A DNA stretch of 64,000 nucleotides from Niastella sp. (GTDB lineage: Bacteria > Bacteroidota > Bacteroidia > Chitinophagales > Chitinophagaceae): contig JAGIBF010000009.1 of NCBI GenBank assembly GCA_017744515.1, positions 15,934 through 79,933 on the forward strand. The letters are read 5' to 3'. The stretch's first letter is position 1; the number at the start of each line of letters is the position of its first letter. The position numbers and the translations under genes are program-made. The notes under the pieces were generated by a model. The model worked only from the letters and a program-made list of their open reading frames with translations, did no database searches and had not been told where the DNA came from. Below are positions 1-8,965 of this stretch, one piece after another.

Positions 1-2
1 GT

Positions 3-935
3 TTCCAGGAAGTGAAGCCGATGGTATTTGCCGGTATCTTCCCGGTGAATACAGATGAGTTTGAAGAATTGCGCGATTGTATGGACAAGCTGCAGTTGAA
101 TGATGCTTCGCTTACTTATGAATTGGAAACCTCCCAGGCCCTTGGCTTTGGTTTCCGTTGCGGCTTCCTCGGTATGCTCCACATGGAGATCATCCAGGAA
201 CGTCTCGAAAGGGAGTTTGATCAAACGGTGATCACGACCGTTCCCAACGTGAGCTTTATTGCCTACACCACCAAGGGTGAAAAGGTAATTGTAAATAACC
301 CTACCGAGTTTCCCGATCCTGTAAAGACCGACCGGATCGAAGAGCCTTTTATCAAAGCGCAGATCATTACCAAGCCTGAATATATTGGTAACATCATGAC
401 GCTTTGCCTTGGCAAACGTGGCATTCTCATCAACCAAAGCTACCTTACTACTACGCGTGTGGAGCTGGTGTTTGAAATGCCTTTGACTGAGATCGTATTT
501 GACTTCTACGATAAATTAAAGAGCCAGACCCGTGGCTATGCTTCTTTCGATTATCATCCTATCGGTTATCGCGACAGTGATATCGTAAAGATGGACATTC
601 TCCTCAATAATGATAAAGTGGACGCACTCAGCGCCCTCATTCACCGTGGCCGTGCGCAGGACTTTGGTCGCAAGCTGTGCGAAAAGCTGAAGGAGTTGTT
701 GCCCCGTCAACAGTTCCAGATCGCTATCCAGGCTGCAGTAGGTGCCAAGATCATTGCCCGCGAAAACATCTCTGCAATGCGCAAGGACGTTACCGCCAAG
801 TGTTATGGTGGTGACATCAGCCGTAAGCGTAAGCTGCTCGAAAAGCAGAAAGAAGGTAAGAAGCGGATGCGCCAGATCGGTAACGTAGAGGTGCCCCAGG
901 AAGCTTTCCTGGCCGTACTGAAGCTGGATGATTAA
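3..935 (+). CDS. lepA: Elongation factor 4 (LepA), C-terminal part, cut by window edge
   Basis: About 311 residues of the C-terminal half of the ribosome-associated GTPase LepA (EF4), which back-translocates or remodels ribosomes. The reading frame is open to the window edge ([15 protein letters not shown]...), so the GTG at 12 in the ORF track is an internal valine codon and the GTPase domain lies outside. What remains matches the EF-G-like domain ([16 protein letters not shown]) and the LepA-specific C-terminal domain ending in the lysine/arginine-rich stretch with [20 protein letters not shown] and [15 protein letters not shown], the usual LepA end. The next gene follows on the same strand with little or no gap. 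The family call is firm. Confidence 0.97.
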   Translation, partial: FQEVKPMVFAGIFPVNTDEFEELRDCMDKLQLNDASLTYELETSQALGFGFRCGFLGMLHMEIIQERLEREFDQTVITTVPNVSFIAYTTKGEKVIVNNPTEFPDPVKTDRIEEPFIKAQIITKPEYIGNIMTLCLGKRGILINQSYLTTTRVELVFEMPLTEIVFDFYDKLKSQTRGYASFDYHPIGYRDSDIVKMDILLNNDKVDALSALIHRGRAQDFGRKLCEKLKELLPRQQFQIAIQAAVGAKIIARENISAMRKDVTAKCYGGDISRKRKLLEKQKEGKKRMRQIGNVEVPQEAFLAVLKLDD

Positions 936-999
936 TTTCCGGATTGGATTCAGGATTAGGATGCTGCGTTTTACGGCTGGTTTCCTATATTGCTGCTGC

Positions 1000-2067
1000 A
1001 TGCGCAGAACGTTATTGCTGCTGATAACAGGCCTTTTGCCGTTTCATACGCTGTTAGCCCAGACTACCCGGGATATCCGGTTCAGGGATGAACCTCCAGG
1101 CCAGCGTATACAGCATTATTATGTCAATTCTGTTAAAGACGAGCGTACAGATACTTCCAGCATCGGTGTGTTGAAGGCAGGGGTATTCAACAAAAAGGAA
1201 ATTGCCGTAAACCTGGAACATGGTGCAGCAGCAGCTATCGGTTCGTATATTCAAAAAAACTATAAGCAGGATACTGCTTCTTCGGCTGCAGACCTTCGCA
1301 TTACCGATTTACAGATCAAACAATTGCCTGGTGGTATCAGGTCAAAAACAGAGCTTTCTCTTACGATTGCTTTTTTCATCAATGGCACGAAGCTAACCGA
1401 ATACAAGGGCAGGGGAGAAGTACAAACGATGGGAGATATGTTTAAGCATATCGAAGACATGGTTCGTCAGAGCTTGCAGAACAGTTTACAGGAATTCGAT
1501 ACATGGTGGGGTGCGAACAAGCTTTTATATGCCCCCGACGCCCCGGTAACGCTCCATGTTGAGATCGACCCTGCTCCCAAAGACCCCAACCAGCTCGGTT
1601 ATTCCAGATCACGTCCGCTGACGGCTAATGATTTTTTAGGCAAGCCCGATGATATGTCACGTGCTGCAGCCGCCACTGCCGGCGCCATAGGCATTAAATA
1701 TGCTTCTACTATTGAAAACGGACGGATCTCCGTTCAGGTGGTGATCACCCCTTTTTTTGATAAGCTGAATTCGTGGTACCTGGATAAGCACCGCGATAAT
1801 GCGAAAGTGCTGGCACATGAGCAGCGGCACTTCGATATTGCTGCCATCAAAGCATGTGAACTGGCCGATACGATGCGCTCGCGGAAGCTTACCAAAAGTA
1901 ATTACTTCGGTGAATTGGAGTTGATCGCTGCGAAGAAGCAACAAGAGACGAATGACTTGCAGGCGCAGTATGATGCAGAAACGCGTCATGGTATGAACTC
2001 GTCGGCGCAGGAAAAATGGAATAAGCTGTTGCTGGATATGCTGGCGAAGTTGACGTGCTATAAATAA
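1000..2067 (+). CDS. Secreted DUF922-type protein with HEQRHFD motif
   Basis: A secreted or periplasmic protein of about 355 residues. I chose the ATG at 1000 because it gives a clean signal peptide (MRRTLLLLITGLLPFHTLLAQ); the track start at 928 overlaps lepA and 961 is also possible. The C-terminal half has the DUF922 pattern: a RPLTANDFLGKP opening, an AAATAG stretch, then LAHEQRHFDIAAIKACEL. HExxH-like residues and the following Asp suggest a zinc peptidase-like fold, but activity is not established for the family. The N-terminal half (residues 25-190) is not recognised. It ends 30 bp before the PH-domain gene, so the two may be co-transcribed. Confidence 0.75.
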   Translation: MRRTLLLLITGLLPFHTLLAQTTRDIRFRDEPPGQRIQHYYVNSVKDERTDTSSIGVLKAGVFNKKEIAVNLEHGAAAAIGSYIQKNYKQDTASSAADLRITDLQIKQLPGGIRSKTELSLTIAFFINGTKLTEYKGRGEVQTMGDMFKHIEDMVRQSLQNSLQEFDTWWGANKLLYAPDAPVTLHVEIDPAPKDPNQLGYSRSRPLTANDFLGKPDDMSRAAAATAGAIGIKYASTIENGRISVQVVITPFFDKLNSWYLDKHRDNAKVLAHEQRHFDIAAIKACELADTMRSRKLTKSNYFGELELIAAKKQQETNDLQAQYDAETRHGMNSSAQEKWNKLLLDMLAKLTCYK

Positions 2068-2097
2068 ATGATTACATTTAATACCTAAATAATCCCC

Positions 2098-2742
2098 ATG
2101 CGTACTCCCTTGCAGAAAGAAGAAAAGATCTTACTGGTCACCCACAGGAGTTGGCTGCAACTGATCGTACCTGTGCTGTTGATGCTTGTTGGTTTTGTAG
2201 CTTCTTATTTTATCGGCTTTATCGAATACTGGGGATGGATAGCTGCGGTGGCTGGTATTATTTATTTTCTGTTTGCTTATTGGAGCTGGAAGGTAGATAT
2301 CTGGGTGGTAACCAATTTGCGGGTGATCGATGAAACCGGACTGCTCAATCACTACGCCAAGGAAAGCCCGCTGGAGAAGATCAACAACGTTTCGTACGAT
2401 CAGAATATATGGGGCCGCATCTTCAACTATGGTCATGTGGAAATTCAAACGGCCGCAGAGGTTGGCGCCACCGATTATTATAATGTTCACCATCCCAAAC
2501 GGCTAAAAGACACTATCACACTCGCACAATCTGAATACAAGAACTTTCAATTGTCAAGCCAGGCACGGCAAATGGCCGCTGCTATGGGCTGGCAATCTAC
2601 CGCTACTGCCAGCAATGCTACCAGTGGTCACACGCCCGGCCAGAATATTGCTTCTGAATTGGAAAAGCTGTTCCAACTCAAGCAACAAGGCATTATCAGT
2701 GAAGATGAATACAACAGGGCCAAGAGTAAGTTATTGGGGTAA
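2098..2742 (+). CDS. Membrane protein with bacterial PH domain and SHOCT tail
   Basis: A 214-residue inner-membrane protein. Two adjacent transmembrane helices lie at about residues 18-60 (LIVPVLLMLVGFVASYFIG and WIAAVAGIIYFLFAYW). They are followed by a YdbS/YdbT-like bacterial PH (bPH_2) segment with the typical VTNLRVIDETGLL and PLEKINNVSYDQNIWGRIF motifs. The last 32 residues (ELEKLFQLKQQGIISEDEYNRAKSKLL) are a classic SHOCT helix pair, a short oligomerisation module. The specific function is unknown for this architecture. It starts 30 bp after the DUF922 gene and faces the convergent gene at 2748. Confidence 0.85.
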   Translation: MRTPLQKEEKILLVTHRSWLQLIVPVLLMLVGFVASYFIGFIEYWGWIAAVAGIIYFLFAYWSWKVDIWVVTNLRVIDETGLLNHYAKESPLEKINNVSYDQNIWGRIFNYGHVEIQTAAEVGATDYYNVHHPKRLKDTITLAQSEYKNFQLSSQARQMAAAMGWQSTATASNATSGHTPGQNIASELEKLFQLKQQGIISEDEYNRAKSKLLG

Positions 2743-2747
2743 GACTG

Positions 2748-3770
2748 TTAGTTATTGGGCTTCTTCTTAGGTGGCTTTACAGGTTCAGGCTTTTTGTTGC
2801 CCTTATTCAGGTTGCGCCTGGATTGTTCTTCCAGCTGGCGTTCGTTCACGTTGCCGGCATCATCCATTATAAGAGCGTCTTTGGGGAAATCGCCATCCTT
2901 CAACATCTGGTTGAATAACTTATCGACATGCACCCACTGGCCATTCTGCCATTTGAAGGCTTCATAGTCTCCATCGGGAACCAGGGTCCATCTCTTTTCG
3001 GGCTCGTCGCTCTCTGAAACGAGGTGATCAACCAGTATCACATCTATTTCAGGATCGTAATTCAGGAAGGTCTTTGCTTCTTTTTTATACTCGATGCTAA
3101 ACCTTGTTTGTACCGCCTTCTTTATTGAATCGTTCTTATAAGAGAAGAACGGGCCACCGAACACGGGCTCGCCGTTTTGATTAAAGGTCAGCACCTCTAT
3201 CCACTTCTTGTTGCTGTTCACACTGAAATCATCGAAGCCCAGCAGTGTATAGTACTTCTTCCCATTGTATTCTTTCATTATGATACGGTAATAGAGCGCA
3301 CCGATCCAGTTGCGAACATTGCGAACGGAGTCCATCGGATTTTTGGTGAACATAGATGCATCGAACAGGGGAAACAATTTCAATGATCCGTCTTTCGTAG
3401 GTACCTGTATAGCGCCTTTTTGATGATAGACATACTCATCTTTCTTCATTTGCCAGGTGAAGATGCGGAAGCTGCTGTCCGGCGCATACAGCCGGGAGAT
3501 ATTCAGGGAGTCGAATGGATAATAAAAGGAATTTTTGGTAACCAATGCCCGCACGAAGGTGCGCACAAACTGGCTATCGCTGCGGAAGCGATTGGCTGTG
3601 ATGGAGTCGAACACCATGCGGGCAGAGAATTCTTTCAGTGAATCTTCTTTCTTCTGCAGGGTGGCTCTGTCGGCAGCGCTTATTTTTTGGGCCTGCAAGC
3701 TGCGGGGACTTGCCATGACGGCCAGTATCAGCAGGCTGGCAGACAGATATTTTATTATCCGGTTATTCAT
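2748..3770 (-). CDS. Secreted protein of unknown function
   Basis: A 340-residue protein with an N-terminal signal peptide (KYLSASLLILAVMASPRSLQAQ). The body is a soluble alpha/beta sequence rich in Lys, Asp and aromatic residues, and the C-terminal 40 residues form a low-complexity basic Pro/Lys tail (KPEPVKPPKKKPNN). I recognise no catalytic motif. It resembles the many conserved secreted proteins of Bacteroidota that carry only a hypothetical annotation. It lies convergent to the PH/SHOCT gene (5-bp gap) and downstream of gmhB with an 83-bp gap, so it could be the last cistron of the heptose operon, though its role there would be unclear. Confidence 0.7.
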   Translation of the reverse strand: MNNRIIKYLSASLLILAVMASPRSLQAQKISAADRATLQKKEDSLKEFSARMVFDSITANRFRSDSQFVRTFVRALVTKNSFYYPFDSLNISRLYAPDSSFRIFTWQMKKDEYVYHQKGAIQVPTKDGSLKLFPLFDASMFTKNPMDSVRNVRNWIGALYYRIIMKEYNGKKYYTLLGFDDFSVNSNKKWIEVLTFNQNGEPVFGGPFFSYKNDSIKKAVQTRFSIEYKKEAKTFLNYDPEIDVILVDHLVSESDEPEKRWTLVPDGDYEAFKWQNGQWVHVDKLFNQMLKDGDFPKDALIMDDAGNVNERQLEEQSRRNLNKGNKKPEPVKPPKKKPNN

Positions 3771-3853
3771 AATTATAGTACAATCAACGTAATAAGGAGT
3801 ATGGCAAAGGTATGCCAGTACCCCTCAAGGAACGCAAAAGCCGGGCTAAAATT

Positions 3854-4411
3854 TTATACCAATTGCAAAGCTTTTGCAAAATCGGCTAAATCCAAGACGG
3901 CCAAATCGATGGTGGGGTTGGGTAGTGGCTGGTTTGGGTGGGTAGTTTTTACAAATACGGTATGCATGCCGGCATTACGGCCAAACTCCATATCGCTGAT
4001 GTTGTTGCCAACGATGAGTGATTTGTGCAGGTCTATTTCGGGGTAATCTTTGGCTGCTTCGAGGGCCATGCCAGGATTGGGCTTGCGGTTGGGATGATCG
4101 TTGGTGAGGGAGGTGCAGTAGTAGATCTTGTCGATGCGGCCGCCGGCAGCTTCGATATCCTGCAGCATACGGGCATGTATCTCATGCAGGTCCGCTTCGG
4201 TCATCAATCCTTTACCGATGCCCCGCTGGTTGGTAGTAATGATGATGCGGCCAAAGCGGTTGGCAAATACGCTCATGGCTTCCGGTACACCGTCATAGAA
4301 TACGAACTCGTCATAGTTGTATACGTAGTCCTGGTATTTCTCGTGATTGATGACGCCATCCCGGTCGAGGAATAATGTCCAGCTATTGTCGATTTGTGTA
4401 AGATCAAGCAT
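3854..4411 (-). CDS. gmhB: D-glycero-D-manno-heptose 1,7-bisphosphate phosphatase (GmhB-type HAD)
   Basis: An HAD-IIIA phosphatase of 185 residues that removes the C7 phosphate of heptose 1,7-bisphosphate. Motif I is LDRDGVINHE (nucleophile and acid/base Asp), motif II is TTNQRGIGKG, and motif III/IV is RKPNPGM followed by IVGNNISDMEFG. The cysteine-rich zinc loop of canonical GmhB appears reduced: CTSLTNDHPNRKP keeps one Cys and one His but lacks the later CxC. This is seen in some HisB/GmhB relatives. It starts 2 bp after the hddC stop, so it is translationally linked to the GDP-heptose cassette, and that context supports the assignment. Confidence 0.87.
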   Translation of the reverse strand: MLDLTQIDNSWTLFLDRDGVINHEKYQDYVYNYDEFVFYDGVPEAMSVFANRFGRIIITTNQRGIGKGLMTEADLHEIHARMLQDIEAAGGRIDKIYYCTSLTNDHPNRKPNPGMALEAAKDYPEIDLHKSLIVGNNISDMEFGRNAGMHTVFVKTTHPNQPLPNPTIDLAVLDLADFAKALQLV

Positions 4412-4413
4412 AA

Positions 4414-5115
4414 TTAAAAACTCATGGTTCCGAACTCCTGATTGGCTTTTGCATAGTCGGCTGGTATGCCAATGTCTATGAAGTAAGCGTCTTGTGCCAG
4501 GCCATACATGTTGCGTTGAGCGTATAGCTTTTCGAGGTAATCTTTTTCAAAGGAGAACTTTTCAGGCAGCGTCTCCTGTAAAAAAGACGCTACGTTCAAT
4601 GCATATACGCCCCCATTGATATAGCCGGATTCGTAATATTGTTTTTCCCGGAAGTCGCTGATCCTGTGATCCTCCATCAGTTCTACCACACCATACCGGT
4701 CAAATTGCTGCATAGGCTTTAGGGAAAGCGTGCAATCAGCTGCGTGGCTGGTGTGAAAGGTGGCTAACTGATCAAGCTGAATGGTGAAGATGGTATCGCC
4801 GTTCAATACCAATACATCTTTCTCCTTGGCTTTACTGCAGGCCAGTTTAATAGCGCCGCCGGTACCCAGTGGTTCCTGCTCGATGGTTGTTTGTATATCG
4901 AGATGCGGGTATTGTTCCTGCAGGAATGCTTCGATCGCTTCATGCATATACCCCAGTGAAAAGATGAATCGTTCTATCCCCTGTTTGTGGAAATAATCGA
5001 TCACGTAAGCAAGGAAAGGTTTACCGGCTACAGGAGCCATACATTTGGGCAGGTCAGGTACAGCGCTACGTAAGCGGGTGCCTAACCCCCCGGCCAGTAT
5101 GATACACTCTTTCAT
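4414..5115 (-). CDS. hddC: D-glycero-D-manno-heptose 1-phosphate guanylyltransferase (HddC-type)
   Basis: A 233-residue nucleotidyltransferase of the sugar-1-phosphate type (GT-A-like Rossmann fold). The N-terminal signature LAGGLGTRLRSAVPDLPKCM binds the nucleotide. VLNGDTIF is the metal-binding Asp motif and YINGGVYAL is the substrate-side motif. Alone it could be any NDP-sugar synthase. Its place between gmhA and gmhB and next to the hddA-like kinase points to GDP activation of D-glycero-alpha-D-manno-heptose 1-phosphate. Its start codon overlaps the gmhA stop (TAATG), typical of coupled translation. Confidence 0.87.
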   Translation of the reverse strand: MKECIILAGGLGTRLRSAVPDLPKCMAPVAGKPFLAYVIDYFHKQGIERFIFSLGYMHEAIEAFLQEQYPHLDIQTTIEQEPLGTGGAIKLACSKAKEKDVLVLNGDTIFTIQLDQLATFHTSHAADCTLSLKPMQQFDRYGVVELMEDHRISDFREKQYYESGYINGGVYALNVASFLQETLPEKFSFEKDYLEKLYAQRNMYGLAQDAYFIDIGIPADYAKANQEFGTMSF

Positions 5116-5693
5116 TATTCTCCGAAGTATTGTTCTTCGACCAGTTCACAAATGATATGGCCAAGCATGATGTGGCTTTCCTGGATACGGGGCGTATTTT
5201 TGGAAGGCACATTGATGAGGTAATCACTGAGCTCTTTCATCTTGCCGCCTGTCTCTCCGGTAAATCCCACAGTAACGATGCCTTTTTCACGGGCCACTTC
5301 AAATGCTTTCATGATGTTGGTAGAGTTGCCGGAAGTGGAAAGACCTACCAGGAAGTCTCCTTTTTTACCAATGCCTTTTATCAGGCGGGCAAAGATCACA
5401 TCATAGCTGTAGTCATTGGCCACGGCTGTCATATAGGATGTGTTACAGTGCAGGGCTTCTGCCGGCAATGCTTCACGGTCTTTATAGAAACGGCCGGAGA
5501 ATTCAGCCGCGAGGTGTTGTGCATCGGCCGCGCTGCCGCCATTGCCACAGAAGTAAATGTGGTTGCCATTTTTCAGAGCAGCTACCATCGCTGCAACCAC
5601 TGCTTCTGTTCTCTTCAGCAGTGCTTCATCCTGCAGAACGCTGGTCTTAACAGCTATGGATTCGCTAACGATCTTTTTTATTCTGTCTTGCAT
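5115..5693 (-). CDS. gmhA: Sedoheptulose 7-phosphate isomerase (GmhA, SIS domain)
   Basis: A 192-residue SIS-domain isomerase converting sedoheptulose 7-phosphate to D-glycero-D-manno-heptose 7-phosphate, the first step of heptose nucleotide synthesis. The start was moved from the track's 5828 to the ATG at 5693 (MQDRIKKIVSESI), since the upstream 45 codons run back into the hddA 3' end and do not look like GmhA. Diagnostic motifs are CGNGGSAADAQHLAAE, LSTSGNS and HIMLGHIICELVE. It ends overlapping hddC by 1 bp. Confidence 0.92.
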   Translation of the reverse strand: MQDRIKKIVSESIAVKTSVLQDEALLKRTEAVVAAMVAALKNGNHIYFCGNGGSAADAQHLAAEFSGRFYKDREALPAEALHCNTSYMTAVANDYSYDVIFARLIKGIGKKGDFLVGLSTSGNSTNIMKAFEVAREKGIVTVGFTGETGGKMKELSDYLINVPSKNTPRIQESHIMLGHIICELVEEQYFGE

Positions 5694-5719
5694 AATATAT
5701 AATGATAAAGGATTTGCTA

Positions 5720-6739
5720 TTAAATGGTCCAGGAGGTCATTCCATGTTGAATGAACTGGTAATGCTTTACGTCTCCTCCAAACCTGGACAAGGTTTCGAT
5801 CACTGCATATTTTGTATTGTCGGGACAATAAAAGGTCATGAATCCCCCGCCTCCGGCGCCTGATATCTTGCCTCCGGTGGCGCCTGCTTTTTTAGCCGAC
5901 TCGTAAATGTCATCGATCAGGATATTGGAAATACCTTCAGCCATTTGTTTCTTCTGGCGGAAACCAAAGTCGAGGATGTCTCCGATCTCATGTACTTTGC
6001 CTTTCAACAAGGCTTCCTTCATCAGCTGTGCCTGGTGTTTGAGCTGGTGCATGGCTTCGATACTCTTCTCTTGTTTGTTCACCACATTCAGGCTCTGCTT
6101 TTCAATGATCTTTGCAGACTCCCGGCTGGTGGAAGTATAGTACAATACCAGGTTGTTTTCCAGTTCAAACAGGTATTGTTGTTTGATGCGTAAAGGGTTT
6201 ACGATCACTTTATCGTCGGCGTAGAATTCCATGTAGTTCACACCGCCGAATGTGCAGGCATATTGGTCCTGCCGGCCACCTGCCATGTTGAGGTCTTTTC
6301 TTTCTATTTCGTAGGCAAGGTGAGCTACGTCGTATTCGCCAAGGGGCAAACGCAGCATTTCGGCAAAAGCGCCAAGAATAGCCACCACAAGGGTAGAGGA
6401 GGTGCCCAGCCCCGATCCTGCCGGCGCATCTACAAAGGTAGACAGCCTGAATCCTGTAAGCGGAAATGCATATTGCTCCTGCAGCCGGTTGTATACTCCC
6501 TTCAGCAGGTCGAGCTTGCCATCGAGCGGCAGACGGTTGGTAAGGTCAAAACGTTGTTCTTCCTGCCTGTCCATCGCTTGCAGGATGATCACGTTTTCGC
6601 TCAGTGGTTCAATATTGGCGTACGCATAGAGTGATATGGTAGCGTTGAGGATGGCCCCGCCATAAAGGTCGCAATAGGGGCTTACATCGGTGCCGCCGCC
6701 AGCTAATCCAATTCTTAAAGGTGCTTTGCTCCTGTACAT
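5720..6739 (-). CDS. hddA: D-glycero-D-manno-heptose 7-phosphate kinase (HddA-type GHMP kinase)
   Basis: A 339-residue GHMP-superfamily kinase. The N-terminal substrate motif is RIGLAGGGTDVSPY, the ATP-binding motif is APAGSGLGTSSTLVVAIL, and the C-terminal motif is GGKISGAGGGGFMTFY. This set matches the HddA family, which phosphorylates C1 (alpha anomer) of heptose 7-phosphate and feeds the GDP-heptose branch rather than the ADP-heptose (HldE) branch used for lipopolysaccharide core. It is the first gene of the four-gene cassette, 26 bp upstream of gmhA. A 54-bp gap separates it from the preceding glycosyltransferase. Confidence 0.9.
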   Translation of the reverse strand: MYRSKAPLRIGLAGGGTDVSPYCDLYGGAILNATISLYAYANIEPLSENVIILQAMDRQEEQRFDLTNRLPLDGKLDLLKGVYNRLQEQYAFPLTGFRLSTFVDAPAGSGLGTSSTLVVAILGAFAEMLRLPLGEYDVAHLAYEIERKDLNMAGGRQDQYACTFGGVNYMEFYADDKVIVNPLRIKQQYLFELENNLVLYYTSTSRESAKIIEKQSLNVVNKQEKSIEAMHQLKHQAQLMKEALLKGKVHEIGDILDFGFRQKKQMAEGISNILIDDIYESAKKAGATGGKISGAGGGGFMTFYCPDNTKYAVIETLSRFGGDVKHYQFIQHGMTSWTI

Positions 6740-6793
6740 TGGTTTACTCCTGTTTTTTCCGCTGCGAAGATGCGAATAAAATGTATAATTCGG

Positions 6794-7945
6794 TCATGAC
6801 GGCGTTTTTGTTGCTGCCAGTTCGAGGATGGTATCTACAAGATTGTGCCAGGAGTATTTTTCTTTTTCCTGCCTCAACTGTGGTATGAAGTGTTGTTCGC
6901 CTATTTCAAAATAACGTATGATGGCGGCAGCGAGTGATGCCGGCTCTGGCTCACAGACAAGTCCTACCTGTTCATGTGGTACCAGCGCAGGCAATGCGCC
7001 TACATTGGTTACGATCATGGGCTTCTCGAAATGATAGGCGAGTGGTGTTACGCCGCTTTGCGTGGCGTTGCGGTATGGCTGCACGACGCAGTCGGCCGCG
7101 CACATATAATATTTTACTTCGCTATCGGCAATGAAATCTGTGCGCTGGATAAGCATATCTTCGATGCCCAGTTGTTTTATCTGGTCCTGGTAAGCTTTTG
7201 CATCGTGGTAATACTCTCCGGCTATCAGTAGTTTGATGTTTGCTGCGGGCGTTCTTTCTTTCACGATCTTCATAGCGTCCAGCAGCAGGTCCAGGCCTTT
7301 GTACTCGCGGATGAAACCAAAGAACAACAGTATTTTATCTTCCTGCGGCAGGCCAAGTTGCTGCCGTGCAACTGCTTTGGGCACTGCTTCGCCAAAATTG
7401 TCGTACAATGGATGGTTGACTAGCTGGGCGGGTTTGGTTTGTTCAAACTGACGCAAGTCTTTCATCACTTTTTCGCTCATGGTGATGAAGGCGTCGCAGG
7501 TCTTCAGGAAGTAACGGGTGAAGGCGGTATCACCGGGGCGCTTTTCATGCGGAATGACGTTGTCTGTTAGTGCTATGACCCGGGTATGTTTGTTTTTTTT
7601 CACCTGACGCAGGATGGTGCCAAGAGCAGGTCCCATCAACGGCAGCCAATAGCGTACGAGTATGACATCCGGTTTGATCTTTTTGAGGGTATTACCTACC
7701 TGCCACCAGTTGAACGGATGAATGGAATTGATCACTGAATAGATCTCTATACCTGCAGGTGCCGGCTCAGATGAATATTGAGTGGTGCCCGGAAACATGA
7801 ATGAAGGGTATTGCAGGGAGAAGGAATAGATGGAGCAGGCGTGTCCTTCGTCTATGAATTGCTTACATAGCCGCTGATTGAAGGTGGCTAAACCGCCCCG
7901 CAGGGGATGGCCGGGACCAATAATGACTACTTTTTTGTGCGCCAT
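6794..7945 (-). CDS. Glycosyltransferase family 4
   Basis: A 383-residue GT-B glycosyltransferase. The N-terminal half starts VVIIGPGHPLRGGLATFNQRL, an acceptor-side Rossmann fold with a glycine-rich loop. The C-terminal GT4 domain holds LLFFGFIREYKGLDLLLDAM and the nucleotide-sugar motif SGVTPLAYHFEKPMIVTNVGALPALV. Family knowledge gives transfer of a sugar from an NDP-sugar, retaining mechanism; donor and acceptor cannot be read from sequence. Its position directly upstream of the heptose cassette makes a GDP-heptosyl or neighbouring linkage plausible (inference). A REP-like inverted repeat lies between it and the upstream GT2 gene. Confidence 0.88.
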   Translation of the reverse strand: MAHKKVVIIGPGHPLRGGLATFNQRLCKQFIDEGHACSIYSFSLQYPSFMFPGTTQYSSEPAPAGIEIYSVINSIHPFNWWQVGNTLKKIKPDVILVRYWLPLMGPALGTILRQVKKNKHTRVIALTDNVIPHEKRPGDTAFTRYFLKTCDAFITMSEKVMKDLRQFEQTKPAQLVNHPLYDNFGEAVPKAVARQQLGLPQEDKILLFFGFIREYKGLDLLLDAMKIVKERTPAANIKLLIAGEYYHDAKAYQDQIKQLGIEDMLIQRTDFIADSEVKYYMCAADCVVQPYRNATQSGVTPLAYHFEKPMIVTNVGALPALVPHEQVGLVCEPEPASLAAAIIRYFEIGEQHFIPQLRQEKEKYSWHNLVDTILELAATKTPS

Positions 7946-7967
7946 GCAAGGGTTTCAATATTTTACT

Positions 7968-8013
7968 TGTCACCTTGAGCCTGCCGAAGGGTTTGGACAA
8001 GCTCAACCTGACA
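7968..8013. repeat. REP-like repeat, inverted pair
   Basis: TGTCACCTTGAGCCTGCCGAAGG and, inverted, GGACAAGCTCAACCTGACA form a 46-nt imperfect palindrome between two glycosyltransferase genes. It is the only locus here where two copies face each other, as in REP/BIME elements. Confidence 0.72.
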
Positions 8014-8019
8014 TTAATC

Positions 8020-8964
8020 TTATTCTATTCCTAATTTCTTTTCGATCAGGTAAGCGTTCCGGCTTGGAGCATTCCGGGCGATCAACTCACCCAAAAAGCC
8101 TGCCATGAATAGCTGTGTACCTATTACCATGCTGGTCAATGATATATAGAAAGGGGGGCGGTTGGTAAGGCCTTTCGTCGAGTCGACAATCTTGCCAATG
8201 ACCAATATGGCAATCATGGCAAAACCGATGAGGAAGAAGATTGTCCCTATCAATCCGAAGAAGTGCATGGGCCGTTTACCATATTTACTGACAAACATGA
8301 TGGAGGCGAGGTCGAGGAAACCATTCACGAAACGTTCCCAGCCAAATTTAGTAGTGCCGTATTTGCGTTTGCGGTGCTCGACTACTTTTTCTCCTATTTT
8401 CCGGAAGCCAGCCCATTTGGCCAGTACCGGAATATAGCGGTGCATTTCGCCATATACTTCAATGCTCTTGACCACCTTGCGCCTGTAAGATTTAAGTCCG
8501 CAGTTAAAGTCATGCAGGTGTATTTTGGATATGCGGCGTGTGCTCCAGTTAAAGAAACGGGAAGGTATGTTCTTGGTCAGTGTATTGTCATACCGCTTTT
8601 TCTTCCAACCGCTGATCATATCGTACCCATCTTCCACAATAAGACGGCGGAGTTCTGGTATTTCATCGGGGCTGTCCTGCAGGTCGGCATCCATGGTGAT
8701 CACCACATCGCCCAGCGCAGCTTTGAAGCCTTCATTGAGCGCAGCTGATTTACCATAATTGCGTTGGAAACGGATGCCTTTGACATTAGGATTGCTGGTA
8801 CGCAAAGATTCTATGACATCCCACGACTCATCGGTACTTCCATCATCTATCAATATGACCTCATACGAAAGGTTTTGTTCTTTCACCACCCTGTCTATCC
8901 AGGCGCACAGTTCCGGCAGTGATTCTGCCTCGTTCAATAAGGGTACGACAATGGAGAGATCCAT
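8020..8964 (-). CDS. Membrane-anchored glycosyltransferase family 2 (DPM/ArnC-like)
   Basis: A 314-residue GT2 enzyme with an N-terminal catalytic GT-A domain (IVVPLLNEAESLPEL; LIDDGSTDESW; metal-binding DADLQDSPDEI) and two C-terminal transmembrane helices (about residues 235-257 and 270-297). This is the layout of dolichol- or undecaprenyl-phosphate sugar transferases such as ArnC and GtrB, which make lipid-linked sugars at the cytoplasmic face. The sugar is unknown. The gene starts 1 bp after the stop of the DUF4199 gene, indicating a shared transcript. Confidence 0.9.
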   Translation of the reverse strand: MDLSIVVPLLNEAESLPELCAWIDRVVKEQNLSYEVILIDDGSTDESWDVIESLRTSNPNVKGIRFQRNYGKSAALNEGFKAALGDVVITMDADLQDSPDEIPELRRLIVEDGYDMISGWKKKRYDNTLTKNIPSRFFNWSTRRISKIHLHDFNCGLKSYRRKVVKSIEVYGEMHRYIPVLAKWAGFRKIGEKVVEHRKRKYGTTKFGWERFVNGFLDLASIMFVSKYGKRPMHFFGLIGTIFFLIGFAMIAILVIGKIVDSTKGLTNRPPFYISLTSMVIGTQLFMAGFLGELIARNAPSRNAYLIEKKLGIE

Positions 8965-8965
8965 A

